From Microcaldota archaeon (GTDB taxonomy: Archaea > Micrarchaeota > Micrarchaeia > Micrarchaeales > Micrarchaeaceae), in assembly GCA_021797495.1 (NCBI GenBank), contig JAJZZO010000002.1, forward strand, positions 1 to 52,866: a stretch of 52,866 nt of DNA, in the 5' to 3' direction. Of the stretch, positions 24,047 through 32,425 are shown one piece after another. Position numbers and translations under genes: made by a program. The first letter of the stretch is position 1; every line of letters starts with the position of its first letter. The notes beneath the pieces are model-generated. The model was not told the origin of the DNA. It saw only the letters and a program-made list of their open reading frames with translations, and searched no databases.

Positions 24047-24571
24047 TCATTCTATTGCGTAGTACACGCCGTCCTGGAATACCCTCTCGTCCTTGTGCTT
24101 TACCTTGCACGCCTTCCTCACGTTGGCGGCAGTTTGGGTCACGTCCTCGAGCTTTATCCCGTATATGCGCAATTTTTTCTCCTTTGCTTCGACTTTTGTA
24201 GCGCCGACTATAGGTGCGACGCGTGCTGCCCTCTCCCCGAGCATGTTCTTTATGTTTATGAAGCCAGGCTTCACTTCTATCGTCATTGGGAAGTGCGCAT
24301 ACACCGCTTCCATGTTGACCTCAAAATACTTGACCACGCCGTTAGCGTCGTTTGAAAGCTCCTTTACGAGGGAAAGCTCTGCCGTCGCGGCTTTTTTCAA
24401 GAACTTCTTGTTGACCGGAGACGGTTCTACAAGTATCTTTGAGCCTTTTATCTCAACCTTCAAAAGCGCGTCGTTGAACTGCTTTTCGTTGGTGCCTAGG
24501 GGTCCTTTTATTGTTACCTTGTCACCGCTAAGGGTTGCGCTGACGCCCTGTGCCAATGTTATTTCGGTCAT
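24047..24571 (-). CDS. rpl6: 50S ribosomal protein L6 (uL6)
   Basis: This 175-aa protein starting MTEITLAQG has two uL6 repeats: GVSATLSGDKVTIKGPLGTN in the first and MTIEVKPGFINIKNMLGERA in the second. The ATG at 24571 matches the family start; an upstream in-frame ATG would add nine unconserved residues. Confidence 0.95.
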   Translation of the reverse strand: MTEITLAQGVSATLSGDKVTIKGPLGTNEKQFNDALLKVEIKGSKILVEPSPVNKKFLKKAATAELSLVKELSNDANGVVKYFEVNMEAVYAHFPMTIEVKPGFINIKNMLGERAARVAPIVGATKVEAKEKKLRIYGIKLEDVTQTAANVRKACKVKHKDERVFQDGVYYAIE

Positions 24572-24601
24572 CAAACTACCATAAATCTTTAAATGCAAAT
24601 T

Positions 24602-24997
24602 TCAGTAAACGTACGCAAGCAAACGCCCTCCCATGCTTTGCTCCCTGGCCTTCCTGTGCGTCATGAGCCCTTTTGATGTGGAGAGCACCAGTATGCCGAA
24701 ATCCTTGCTTGGTATGTATCTCTCTTCGTACTTTCTTATCTCCTCGCTCGACATCGAATAGTGCGGCTTCACTATGCCTATGCCGTTGATCTTGTTCAGG
24801 AGCTTTAGCTTCATCATCTTGGCGTACCTGTCGGTGAACTCCTCGTAGTCCCCGAGATAGCCCTCTTCCTTGAGCAAATCGACGAAGGCCTTTATCTGCT
24901 TGGTGGAATACACTATGCATTCCTGCCTACCGATGTTCTCATTGGTCTTTATCTTGTTTATAGTGTCAGCGAGTCTGTCAACCATCAAATCAGCCAT
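24602..24997 (-). CDS. rps8: 30S ribosomal protein S8 (uS8)
   Basis: This protein of about 131 aa has MVDRLADTINKIKTNENIGR at the start, INGIGIVKPHYSMSSEEI in the middle and the diagnostic end FGILVLSTSKGLMTHRKARE with GGRLLAYVY. The ATG at 24997 overlaps the S14 stop by 8 nt; ATG 24985 is an alternative four codons later. Confidence 0.94.
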   Translation of the reverse strand: MADLMVDRLADTINKIKTNENIGRQECIVYSTKQIKAFVDLLKEEGYLGDYEEFTDRYAKMMKLKLLNKINGIGIVKPHYSMSSEEIRKYEERYIPSKDFGILVLSTSKGLMTHRKAREQSMGGRLLAYVY

Positions 24998-25148
24998 ATT
25001 TCTTAAAATTGAGGTCTTTCGCAACCTCCCTGAAGCATCTCTTGCATACGTAGAGCCCGTGCTCGCGTATCAGCGCGCGGCTTGCACCGCATATCCTGCA
25101 TTTCCTTATGCCTTTGCCCTTGTATTTTTCTTCTGGTCTAACTTTCAT
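24990..25148 (-). CDS. rps14: 30S ribosomal protein S14 (uS14), zinc type
   Basis: This 52-aa protein reads MKVRPEEKYKGKGIRKCRIC and carries the zinc-ribbon pairs CRIC (17-20) and CKRC (about 36-39), ending VAKDLNFKKYG, as expected for archaeal uS14. Its ATG overlaps the end of L5 by 4 nt. Confidence 0.93.
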   Translation of the reverse strand: MKVRPEEKYKGKGIRKCRICGASRALIREHGLYVCKRCFREVAKDLNFKKYG

Positions 25149-25693
25149 TGAGCAGCACCCTCTACCGTGACTCCAAATTCCTTTTCCAAGTATGATTTGA
25201 GCTCCTCCTTGCTTATGCGCCTGTGGGTCCTTTTCACCACGCCGTTAGCGCGCTTCTTTAGCTCAGTTCTTAATCCCGGCCTCTTGAACGAGACGTTGAC
25301 GTTCATGCCCAGCATGCCTATGACAGGGTCGTATTTTATCCCTGTTATGTCTATGTATTCCTTTATGCCGAAATTTACTGTGTTGTCCTGTATGCTGCGC
25401 TCTGGAACCTTGTCCCCGACAGCATCGAACAGCCTTTTTGCAAGGGCTTTTGCCGACGCGCTTCTGACGGTTACGAAAGCACCTATCTTTGCGCCCTTTG
25501 ATATCTTGAACTGCGGTATCCTTTTGGTTGATATGGAATCGGCAGGCTTAAAGCTCGATATTTGCTGCAACAGCTTCTTTGCGTTTGCCTGAAGCTTGTC
25601 GTCGTTGCCCGTGCCTATGTTTATTACGAGCTTGTTTATGCGTATAAGCCTCATAGGGTTTTCGTTCTTCGATGTCGGGTTTTGCTTTGCCAT
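25145..25693 (-). CDS. rpl5: 50S ribosomal protein L5 (uL5)
   Basis: This 182-aa protein has MRLIRINKLVINIGTGN, the FKPADSISTKRIPQFKISKG segment and VIGMLGMNVNVSFKRPGLR, which identify uL5 (5S rRNA binding, P-site tRNA contact). GGTGA precedes the ATG at 25693; a GTG three codons earlier is in frame. Confidence 0.95.
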   Translation of the reverse strand: MAKQNPTSKNENPMRLIRINKLVINIGTGNDDKLQANAKKLLQQISSFKPADSISTKRIPQFKISKGAKIGAFVTVRSASAKALAKRLFDAVGDKVPERSIQDNTVNFGIKEYIDITGIKYDPVIGMLGMNVNVSFKRPGLRTELKKRANGVVKRTHRRISKEELKSYLEKEFGVTVEGAAQ

Positions 25694-25698
25694 GAACT

Positions 25699-26385
25699 TC
25701 ACCCTGTTATTATAAGGTTCTCGACCAATGTGTCGAATTTCTCGCCGTTGTCCTGCTCTACCGTGGCTACCGCCCCTGAATGCATCGTGCCTTTTGCCAT
25801 TCCGACTATCTTGCCTCCTGCGCCAACATGCACGCCATCAACTACGATGCATTTTGCACCTGCCTTGAGCGGAAGGTGCTGCTTGAACTCACCGGATTCG
25901 GAAAACGTGAGCGTATCGCCCACATGTATGGAATCGCTGGGTGCTTTGATGATGCTGCCGTCGTGCAGCCTGAGCATGAGCTTTTTGCCGCTTGAGATGT
26001 ATTTGCCAACTACCTTGGCGTGCCTTTCCTCTTCTCCCTTCTTCAATTCCTCGAGTATTGCCTGTCCCTGTTTGTTTATCCTGACTATGAATTTCTTGCT
26101 TATCGGCTCTATGCTTATTGTGTCGTTGAGCCCAACAGGGTATTTCGGATCGATAATCTTGCTCCCGTTGACATTTATCTGCATGGCCTTTATCGCTTTT
26201 ACGGACTCTGCAGTTCCTGAGAAAAGGGATGTTTTCTTTATTATTGTTTGTAGCGCTATGGATTTCTCGAAGCTGTGCCTTCCAGGCCTAGGCTTCGCAG
26301 TGTACTTGTATTCCTTCTTTGCAACGCCGAAAAATCTCGGTGCGTTGAGAGACTTTATGTGCCTATTGTTCCCTTTGTTTGCCAT
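25699..26385 (-). CDS. rps4e: 30S ribosomal protein S4e (eS4)
   Basis: This 228-aa protein has the N-terminal HIKSLNAPRFFGVAKKEYKY and RPGRHSFEKSIAL, then an S4-like RNA-binding segment (about 60-110) and a KOW-type C-terminal domain (GAGGKIVGMAKGT). It overlaps the tail of L24 by 23 nt. Confidence 0.95.
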   Translation of the reverse strand: MANKGNNRHIKSLNAPRFFGVAKKEYKYTAKPRPGRHSFEKSIALQTIIKKTSLFSGTAESVKAIKAMQINVNGSKIIDPKYPVGLNDTISIEPISKKFIVRINKQGQAILEELKKGEEERHAKVVGKYISSGKKLMLRLHDGSIIKAPSDSIHVGDTLTFSESGEFKQHLPLKAGAKCIVVDGVHVGAGGKIVGMAKGTMHSGAVATVEQDNGEKFDTLVENLIITG

Positions 26386-26794
26386 TTTGAATCACGTCTT
26401 TTGCTTCCACGCTGGGCTTTGCGCTTGTGGTGGGAGCGACTTTGAGCTTTTGGGCCCTTTTTTTATCTGATAAGTTCAAGTCCGTTATATAAACATTGCT
26501 TATATTTATTGATATCGGCTTCTCCTTGCCTTTGGCGTCTTTCCTGTTGTATGACTCTATGAAGAGCTTGCCTTTCCTCAGGTCTACTCTAGTCACCTTG
26601 CCTGATGTGCCCTTTTTTGATCCTGTTACGATCTTGACCGTGTCGCCTTTTGATATCTGTATGGATCGCATGGAAACCTTCAGCTTTTGTTTCAGATCCT
26701 TGCTTAGGTGTGCGTGCGCCATGTGCTGCAGCTGGTGCAGTGGGGCGTTGTACCTGAATTTCCTCTGTTTCCTCGGCTTGCCGCTTTTAATCAT
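26363..26794 (-). CDS. rpl24: 50S ribosomal protein L24 (uL24)
   Basis: This 143-aa protein starts MIKSGKPRKQRKFRYNAPLH and contains the KOW motif KGDTVKIVTGSKKGTSGKVT (about 48-67), as in archaeal uL24. The tail (from about 115) is an extra, unstructured extension. The ATG overlaps the last base of the L14 stop (TAATG). Confidence 0.94.
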   Translation of the reverse strand: MIKSGKPRKQRKFRYNAPLHQLQHMAHAHLSKDLKQKLKVSMRSIQISKGDTVKIVTGSKKGTSGKVTRVDLRKGKLFIESYNRKDAKGKEKPISINISNVYITDLNLSDKKRAQKLKVAPTTSAKPSVEAKDVIQNGKQREQ

Positions 26795-27192
26795 TATACC
26801 ACTCTTGAGGCTATACCCGCCAACTTTATGTAACGCTCTACGACCTCCCTTGCCATAGCGCCCTTGACTTCGGTAGCTACCGGCAGATTTGCGTCGTTTA
26901 TCAATATTGCGGCATTGTCTTCGAACCTGATTCTCATGCCGTTCGCGCGTCTCATAGGATGCCTTTGCCTTATTATGACGGCCCTTACTTTCTTTTTTAT
27001 GTACTGCGGAGAACCGCTCTTCACGCTCGCCAGAACTATGTCCCCTATGCCGTTGCTTGCCATCCTCTTGTGCGCGCCGGACTTTCCTATCTTGTTTATG
27101 ATCATAAGCGTTTTTGCGCCGCTGTTGTCCGCGCATATCAGTATGCTACCAGGCACTAGAGTTTTCGATATGTTTGTAGTTATTCCCTTCAT
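26794..27192 (-). CDS. rpl14: 50S ribosomal protein L14 (uL14)
   Basis: This 132-aa protein has ILICADNSGAKTLMIINKIG, GDIVLASVKSGSP and the signature VRAVIIRQRHPMRRANG, followed by FEDNAAILIND. It is a textbook archaeal uL14, abutting S17 without a gap. Confidence 0.96.
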   Translation of the reverse strand: MKGITTNISKTLVPGSILICADNSGAKTLMIINKIGKSGAHKRMASNGIGDIVLASVKSGSPQYIKKKVRAVIIRQRHPMRRANGMRIRFEDNAAILINDANLPVATEVKGAMAREVVERYIKLAGIASRVV

Positions 27193-27489
27193 TCAAGCAC
27201 CAGTTTTCTTCACTATCTTCGTAACCACGAAGGATTTAGTCTTGCTAAGCCTCCTGCAGCCCTCTATTATAACGGTATCGCCTGTTTTCGCGCCTATGCA
27301 CTGCGGGTTGTAAGCAGGTATCCTTGATGATTTCCTGAGCGACCTCTCGTATTTCTTAAGGAACGTGGTATAGGGTCTTTCCACTATTACGGTCTTTGCA
27401 GCTTTGTCGCTGACGACAACAGCTTCTATGCTGCTTCCGCGCGTCTTGACGCTGCCGTGTATCGGGCATTTAGGGTCTTCGCATTCCAA
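27193..27489 (-). CDS. rps17: 30S ribosomal protein S17 (uS17)
   Basis: This 98-aa protein begins MECEDPKCPIHGSVKTRG and carries AVVVSDKAAKTVIVER and the GDTVIIEGCRRLSKTKSFVV segment of uS17. It is the first gene of the minus-strand spc-like cluster, with GAGTGAT as Shine-Dalgarno sequence and a leader of about 90 nt upstream. Confidence 0.94.
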   Translation of the reverse strand: MECEDPKCPIHGSVKTRGSSIEAVVVSDKAAKTVIVERPYTTFLKKYERSLRKSSRIPAYNPQCIGAKTGDTVIIEGCRRLSKTKSFVVTKIVKKTGA

Positions 27490-27613
27490 TTAATCACTCT
27501 GCAAAATTTTAAAGGCGCAAATAGGGCGCCATTGTAGCAGCTGGCTATGGCAGAAGTCGCCATTGGCCGAAAAGCAATAAAATTGCAGTTAATTATTAGA
27601 TGTATAATATATA
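27490..27613 (-). promoter_or_regulatory. Promoter and structured leader of the r-protein operon
   Basis: A strong TATA box (TATATATTATA on the minus strand, about 27604-27613) lies just past the rnp1 stop. With initiation about 25 nt on, the leader before the rps17 ATG is roughly 90 nt. It contains a GC-rich hairpin GGCGC/GCGCC (27514-27518 with 27526-27530) and a possible 30-codon upstream ORF starting at 27563 that would run into rps17. Autoregulation by an r-protein is plausible but unproven. Confidence 0.5.
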
Positions 27614-27617
27614 AAAA

Positions 27618-27935
27618 TCATACGCTTCGGGCCTTGTAGAACTTGAGTCCCTTGCTTATGCGTTCGTGGGGCCTGAAATTTATCTCCTTTCCCTCGACAA
27701 TGAAGCTTTTCCTTCCCGCCCTGAATGAAAAAACTGTGCCAAGTTTCGGAACTGTGGTGATTTTCTGCCCGTTTTTTACCCTTAATGTGAACTTCGTCTC
27801 ATCTATGACGGTTCCCTTAAGGCCTATGCGCGAGGAATCGCTGGAACGTTTGACCGTGACCTTCAAGCCTATCAGCTCCTGGAGCACTATGCTCTTGTTG
27901 TCGTATCCCTGCCATTTTTTTGCGTATTCTGCCAA
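27618..27935 (-). CDS. rnp1: RNase P protein component 1 (Rpp29)
   Basis: This 105-aa subunit of archaeal RNase P trims tRNA 5' leaders. The Sm-like barrel is visible in QELIGLKVTVKRSSDSSRIG, LKGTVIDETKFTLRV and TVFSF. The start is TTG at 27935 with GGTGCTTTGA upstream. Its place before rps17 is the usual archaeal one. The presence of a tRNA-Asp with a leader in the window fits an RNase P-containing genome. Confidence 0.9.
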   Translation of the reverse strand: MAEYAKKWQGYDNKSIVLQELIGLKVTVKRSSDSSRIGLKGTVIDETKFTLRVKNGQKITTVPKLGTVFSFRAGRKSFIVEGKEINFRPHERISKGLKFYKARSV

Positions 27936-27989
27936 TCAAAGCACCAGATGCTTTACGGTTTAATTGTTTCCTGCAAACGGTTAAAAGAT

Positions 27990-28565
27990 TCAACCGCTTT
28001 TATAGAGCTGCCTTATCGAATTTTTTGAGACAAGGAAGTATTTTGCCTTATCGCTGCCCAAGCCATCCCTTATGTGACTTATGTTGTCAGCTTTATCTTC
28101 GTAGATATCTATAGTATCATATTTCTCTGATAATTTTTCCATTTTTGAGAGTTTCCATTCTTCGTCATGCTTGAATAGATATTTCTTTGGCCTAAATATA
28201 AAAGAATCGATACGCACTCCCTGCGAATCCAGAAGCGACTGTATTCTCTCCCTGTCTGCAATGGGTTTTGCGCTTAAAAGTATTATTTTTCCTGTTTCTG
28301 GGTTATTTGATATCCTTGACAACCTGTCTATCATTTTCAGGTTGGGTTTGCTGAACCTGTAGTATTTGGCAAAACCGAGCCTGTAAATCTCATGCTTCTT
28401 CTTTTTCGGGAGCGCCCTTATCGATTCGATCGTCATGGGCTTCCCGGTTATTTCTTTTGCGGCAGCCACTGCGCACCTGTCAGTAAAGAAGAGGGTGTTG
28501 TCGAAATCAACAACTACTGCGCTTTTTCTTTTTTTATGCATATTGCCGCCACATGGTTTTTTCAT
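27990..28565 (-). CDS. HAD-superfamily phosphatase-like protein
   Basis: This protein of up to 191 aa has motif I VVDFDNTLFFTD (nucleophile Asp and general-acid Asp), motif II-like ILLSAKP, and motif III/IV YEDKADNISHI. The HAD core is therefore intact, and it is probably a phosphatase. The ATG at 28565 overlaps the stop of the upstream gene (ATGA); a second ATG nine codons later directly precedes HKKRKSAVVVDFD. The substrate is unknown. Confidence 0.75.
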   Translation of the reverse strand: MKKPCGGNMHKKRKSAVVVDFDNTLFFTDRCAVAAAKEITGKPMTIESIRALPKKKKHEIYRLGFAKYYRFSKPNLKMIDRLSRISNNPETGKIILLSAKPIADRERIQSLLDSQGVRIDSFIFRPKKYLFKHDEEWKLSKMEKLSEKYDTIDIYEDKADNISHIRDGLGSDKAKYFLVSKNSIRQLYKSG

Positions 28566-29404
28566 GAATCTATGCCCAGCTGCTTTAATTCCGCAATGGC
28601 GTTATGCACAAGACCTGGGTACCTATCTTTTTCTTCGGGCTTTTCTTTTGCTATGACCATAAAGCCGAAGTCTACAGGTATGTTGGTGGGCATTTCTTCC
28701 TGGTTGCGTATGGTTATCGCAGATAACATAGTACCGCTTGCGTATGCATGATAAGACCTATGGGTGCCGTCCTTGACTACGGTTACTACGTCTTTTTCCA
28801 CCTCTTTTTTTATGCGTTTAAGGGCGGTTTCCAAGTCGAATCTTGTAGGGCCTGAAACGCCTTTTATTATTATCGGATCGTTGTTTTTTATCCTAGCCTC
28901 AGCGAGCCTTATAGGTTCAGCGAAACCTTCTGATTTATAGTCCAGTACAATCGGAGGTATGAATATAGATGCATATTCTAGCTTTTCGCCAGCTTTTATT
29001 ATATAGCTGTTGCCGTTATTGCTTGCAGTTATGCCTAGCTGTTCGAAAAAATAGTCCCTGCTGCTCGCCTCGCCAAGCTTGTCTGCGCTTACGAACGTCT
29101 GTATGCCACAAAGCTTTTTTGGGTCATGCTTTTCGCGCTTTATGCTGGAATACTTATATACCTCTACGCCATTCTTGTCCGTTGCTTTGCGAAGCATTGA
29201 AGAAAGCTCTGAATCTGCTATATTGTAAACTTCATGCTTCAAGTTCGGATTATAGAGCATGTGCATATCCCTAGGAGATATTATATATTTCGAACCCTTC
29301 ATGAACTCGACAATGCCGGAAGTTTCTTCGGAGCTTATTTTACTAAGAATAACACCAGTTTGGTGTTTGAATTTTAAGGGTTTTTGTATTGGAACATTAC
29401 CCAT
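28562..29404 (-). CDS. Unknown protein with DGTHR motif
   Basis: This 280-aa protein is not recognised. Its best feature is TVVKDGTHRSYHAYASGTML (about 207-226). DGTHR recalls the DGxHR loop of ParB/sulfiredoxin-fold and DndB-like proteins. Earlier segments alternate strands and helices (HDPKKLCGIQTFVSADKL; SIFIPPIVLDY). It is translationally coupled to the HAD gene, so the two probably act together. Assignment to the ParB-like fold is only a suggestion. Confidence 0.5.
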   Translation of the reverse strand: MGNVPIQKPLKFKHQTGVILSKISSEETSGIVEFMKGSKYIISPRDMHMLYNPNLKHEVYNIADSELSSMLRKATDKNGVEVYKYSSIKREKHDPKKLCGIQTFVSADKLGEASSRDYFFEQLGITASNNGNSYIIKAGEKLEYASIFIPPIVLDYKSEGFAEPIRLAEARIKNNDPIIIKGVSGPTRFDLETALKRIKKEVEKDVVTVVKDGTHRSYHAYASGTMLSAITIRNQEEMPTNIPVDFGFMVIAKEKPEEKDRYPGLVHNAIAELKQLGIDS

Positions 29405-29495
29405 TGAGCCACCTATATATAATTAATGCTGTTTCGAATATATTTAGATATTACGGCTTATGTTTTGGGCTTCGATAAGCTTTTTGATAAGCTTA

Positions 29496-29813
29496 TTACA
29501 TCCCATTTTGTTTCACGAAATCTGTTATATATGGTATGCTTACGTCTTTGCCCTGATATGCTTCAACGCCTATGTAAAGCCCGTAAAGCCATATTAGCAA
29601 TACGATTACGCTGTCTATATATGGCACTAGAAAAAGTATGGCATCGACCACCAGCATAATGACTCCGAGTATTATGGCCTGCTCCGAATGCATCTTCATC
29701 CTTTTGTTGTTCTTGGAAAACATGAAGTATATTATTATGCCGGATATTATGGTGAACAGATACGCCAGTATGTAAAGTATGTTGTCGTCTTTCGGTGTTT
29801 TTGTTTTTGCCAT
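29496..29813 (-). CDS. Small membrane protein (DUF4870-like)
   Basis: This 105-aa protein has three hydrophobic segments: ILYILAYLFTIISGIIIYFM, AIILGVIMLVVDAILFLVP and VIVLLIWLYGLYIGVEAYQG. The layout resembles DUF4870/Tic20-like small membrane proteins. I start at ATG 29813 (MAKTKTPKD). Function is unknown. Confidence 0.6.
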   Translation of the reverse strand: MAKTKTPKDDNILYILAYLFTIISGIIIYFMFSKNNKRMKMHSEQAIILGVIMLVVDAILFLVPYIDSVIVLLIWLYGLYIGVEAYQGKDVSIPYITDFVKQNGM

Positions 29814-29847
29814 TTGCAACACTTTGTATTAAATTCCAGACTCGGAA

Positions 29848-31068
29848 TTATCTTATTATAATCTTGTCCGATATGTTGGTTATCCGGTCTATGTCAAATT
29901 TAAGGGTAGAACCGTAATCGGTCTTTACCATCATGTAGCCCTTCTTCGAGTCTATGCTCGTTACTTTGCCTATATATGCGCCTATGTCGTTTACCACGTT
30001 CTTGTCCTTGAGCCCGGCCTTCTTTACCGCGTGACGCTTCAAGGATGTGCTTGTGTATGATATAGCATAACCAATCATTACCACAACAATGCTGAATAGC
30101 AGGAGCTGGTAGAAGTATATCTGTCCTATGAACCAGGCCGAAACAAGGTATATCAGCGCAAGGGTCACTATTGTATAACCTATATATGTGCCCTGGTTTA
30201 TGGCCCTGTACTTGTAATGCCTGCTTTCTAGGTCTATCAGCCTCCCCATAAGGTACAGCACTAGGCTAACCGGAAGCAGCAGGAGCATGCTTTCTATAGC
30301 ATAAGACACCTGTGTGAGCGGGTTGTGCGTTATATGAACAGCGTTGGAATAGCCGCCGTATGCCAGCACCAGGCTTATTATGAAGAACAACAGCGCCGAC
30401 ATGTAAAGTGTGAACGTGACGCGGCTGATGCTGAAGCCGAAGCCCTTAACGGATGATATCATGTAGTCCTCAAGCCCGAAGCCCTTTATTAAGAGATATA
30501 CGCCTATCAGGGCCACCGGGAACTGCCAGCCGAGATTGAGATAATAGCTTATGGCGAACAAGAGCAGCAGCACCGCAGGTATGCCGAATACCGCCCTTGC
30601 GTAATGCGGCTCCTTGAGCTTTTCGATTATGGTGAAATATGTATTCTCGAACTGCTCGGCCTGCTTCATCCTGACTACGTCTACGCTGTTGACCTTGAGC
30701 CTGCTCTTGAGCAGCGGCAGAACCCTCTGGTCGCTTGCGCCGTCGGTTACAAGCACGCACGCGTCAGGCCTGAACCTGTCGATAAGCAGGTCTATCTGCC
30801 TTGAAAGTTCGTTGTCCGCCAGGAAACCCTCTTCTTCCGCGCCTGTTATTGTCGCAACCCTTACGGAGTACTTCTTAGACCTGAGCTCGTCGTATTTCTT
30901 TACGGCTTCGAACATCGTGTTTGCGTCTGTCTCTTGGGGATCGGCAATGGCGAGCTTCGTGGCTGCCTTTATAATATCGTTCTTCCCTATCACCGGGCCA
31001 CTTATCTTGGTCTTTCTGTAGAGGTCGTTGTCTATGTCTACAGCAAGCACCAGAAGCCTCTCCGCCAT
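29848..31068 (-). CDS. DUF373 family membrane protein
   Basis: This protein of about 406 aa opens RLLVLAVDIDNDLYRKTKIS, with GPVIGKNDIIKAATKLAIAD and CVLVTDGASDQRVLPLL, all typical of archaeal DUF373. A cytosolic N-domain of about 165 residues is followed by six or more transmembrane helices and a small beta-rich C-terminal domain (about 365-406). The role is unknown in all archaea. It ends 34 nt from the small membrane protein. Confidence 0.85.
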   Translation of the reverse strand: MAERLLVLAVDIDNDLYRKTKISGPVIGKNDIIKAATKLAIADPQETDANTMFEAVKKYDELRSKKYSVRVATITGAEEEGFLADNELSRQIDLLIDRFRPDACVLVTDGASDQRVLPLLKSRLKVNSVDVVRMKQAEQFENTYFTIIEKLKEPHYARAVFGIPAVLLLLFAISYYLNLGWQFPVALIGVYLLIKGFGLEDYMISSVKGFGFSISRVTFTLYMSALLFFIISLVLAYGGYSNAVHITHNPLTQVSYAIESMLLLLPVSLVLYLMGRLIDLESRHYKYRAINQGTYIGYTIVTLALIYLVSAWFIGQIYFYQLLLFSIVVVMIGYAISYTSTSLKRHAVKKAGLKDKNVVNDIGAYIGKVTSIDSKKGYMMVKTDYGSTLKFDIDRITNISDKIIIR

Positions 31069-31133
31069 CTTATCAGTAAAAATATGCACTGGAGTAATTA
31101 AAAAACTATATCATGCTGTTAGTATTTAGGGAA

Positions 31134-32285
31134 TTATGGGAGCTTGGCGACGCCTTTCAATAACATGTACATTGCGACGTAGTTAGGGAGCACTATTCTT
31201 TTGTTTTCGTACGGACCGTAATCGGTACCGCGCATCGTAAGCGTTTCCTTTGTGTTGGCCACGACAAGGGTCTCGCCTTTTTCGAAGGCTATGCAATCCC
31301 TCATTGGGTCGAACCTCTCGAAGCTTGAAACGCTTTCGACAGATTTCGCTATCAGGCCGGTGCCGCCGTGTATCGTATCCGCCATTCCAAGAAGGTGCTG
31401 GGGATTCTTTGTGACATTGCTGTCTATCGAATCGCTTTGCTTTATCGTCATGCTTTCGCTCACGTTCCTCCAAAACTCGTCCTTCTTTGGTATGCTCACC
31501 TTGTCCCAGTTGCCAGTCGTGATGCCCATCACTATGCTGCCCTTGTTGAGATACATCTTGCGCGCCATGGGCTTGCTTATCCCGAGGGCCTCTAAAGATG
31601 GAACCCCGGCATTCAGCGCCGTGACTATAGCCCTTGCCATCTTTCCGCCCCACCCGGGGTCGTTGGGCTTGGGACCCTGCAACCTTGCGGTCTTGTCAGC
31701 TATAGTAGGGAAGAAGCTTTCGGGCTTCAGCCCGTGGCCGGTGACATAGTCGCTTATGGCGCTCCTGGCAGACTCATCAAGACCTAGCACGGATTCGGAG
31801 CTTATTATTATGTGGTAGCCCCTGTTTCCGCTGAAATTTATTTTTATATCTTTGTTTGAAAAACCGAAATCCGGAATAAGAAACTCCTCGATAAGCTTGA
31901 ACGCTTCCATTTTGACCTCGTGCAGGCAGTTCTTGCATACCCACGACGTGCCGTGCTTTTTCTGGCATTCAAGGTGCAGATCCGTAGCGTCAAGATCAAA
32001 CACAAGCTCGCTACCGAGCCAGCCTTTCGCCTCCATGGGCCTTCCGGACGGGTTCTCGTAAAACGCTGGAGAACTCGAAACGAACGCAGGGATGTTCGCG
32101 GCTATATACCTGTTGAGCGATTCCATGTTGTTGAAGGCCATGTGCCTTTTTGCTATCTTCTTTTCGAAGGTGCCGAAGCCGAACTCCCTCTTTGTGAGAT
32201 TGTCTATGGTAACAGGATGCTTAGCATAAAAATCCTTAAACATGGAGCGGGCAAGGCTCTGCACGCTCGGATCAAGCTCTGGCAT
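31134..32285 (-). CDS. priS: DNA primase small (catalytic) subunit
   Basis: This 383-aa protein is the catalytic half of archaeo-eukaryotic primase. The metal site ELVFDLDATD lies at about residues 93-102. A zinc element (CQKKHGTSWVCKNC) follows. The conserved SGNRGYH loop is at about 151-157, and TIHGGTGL near 310 completes the nucleotide site. The large subunit is not in this window. The upstream gene is divergent at 32426. Confidence 0.93.
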   Translation of the reverse strand: MPELDPSVQSLARSMFKDFYAKHPVTIDNLTKREFGFGTFEKKIAKRHMAFNNMESLNRYIAANIPAFVSSSPAFYENPSGRPMEAKGWLGSELVFDLDATDLHLECQKKHGTSWVCKNCLHEVKMEAFKLIEEFLIPDFGFSNKDIKINFSGNRGYHIIISSESVLGLDESARSAISDYVTGHGLKPESFFPTIADKTARLQGPKPNDPGWGGKMARAIVTALNAGVPSLEALGISKPMARKMYLNKGSIVMGITTGNWDKVSIPKKDEFWRNVSESMTIKQSDSIDSNVTKNPQHLLGMADTIHGGTGLIAKSVESVSSFERFDPMRDCIAFEKGETLVVANTKETLTMRGTDYGPYENKRIVLPNYVAMYMLLKGVAKLP

Positions 32286-32425
32286 AATATCGATTGGATT
32301 CGAGCGTATTTATTGCTTGCTGTATTTCCCATTGTTGCTGATTTCATGCATGATTGTGCGCATTTGGCATGTTTGACAATGAGCGAACCACATAAACGAC
32401 AATTTAAACAGGTGTGGAGATATAT

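Noticed and set aside
26795-27136. N-terminal extension of L24 (frame open to 27136)
   Set aside because: The extension is low-complexity Lys/Arg/Gln/Gly and lies entirely over L14; the family start MIKSGKPRK at 26794 is clear.
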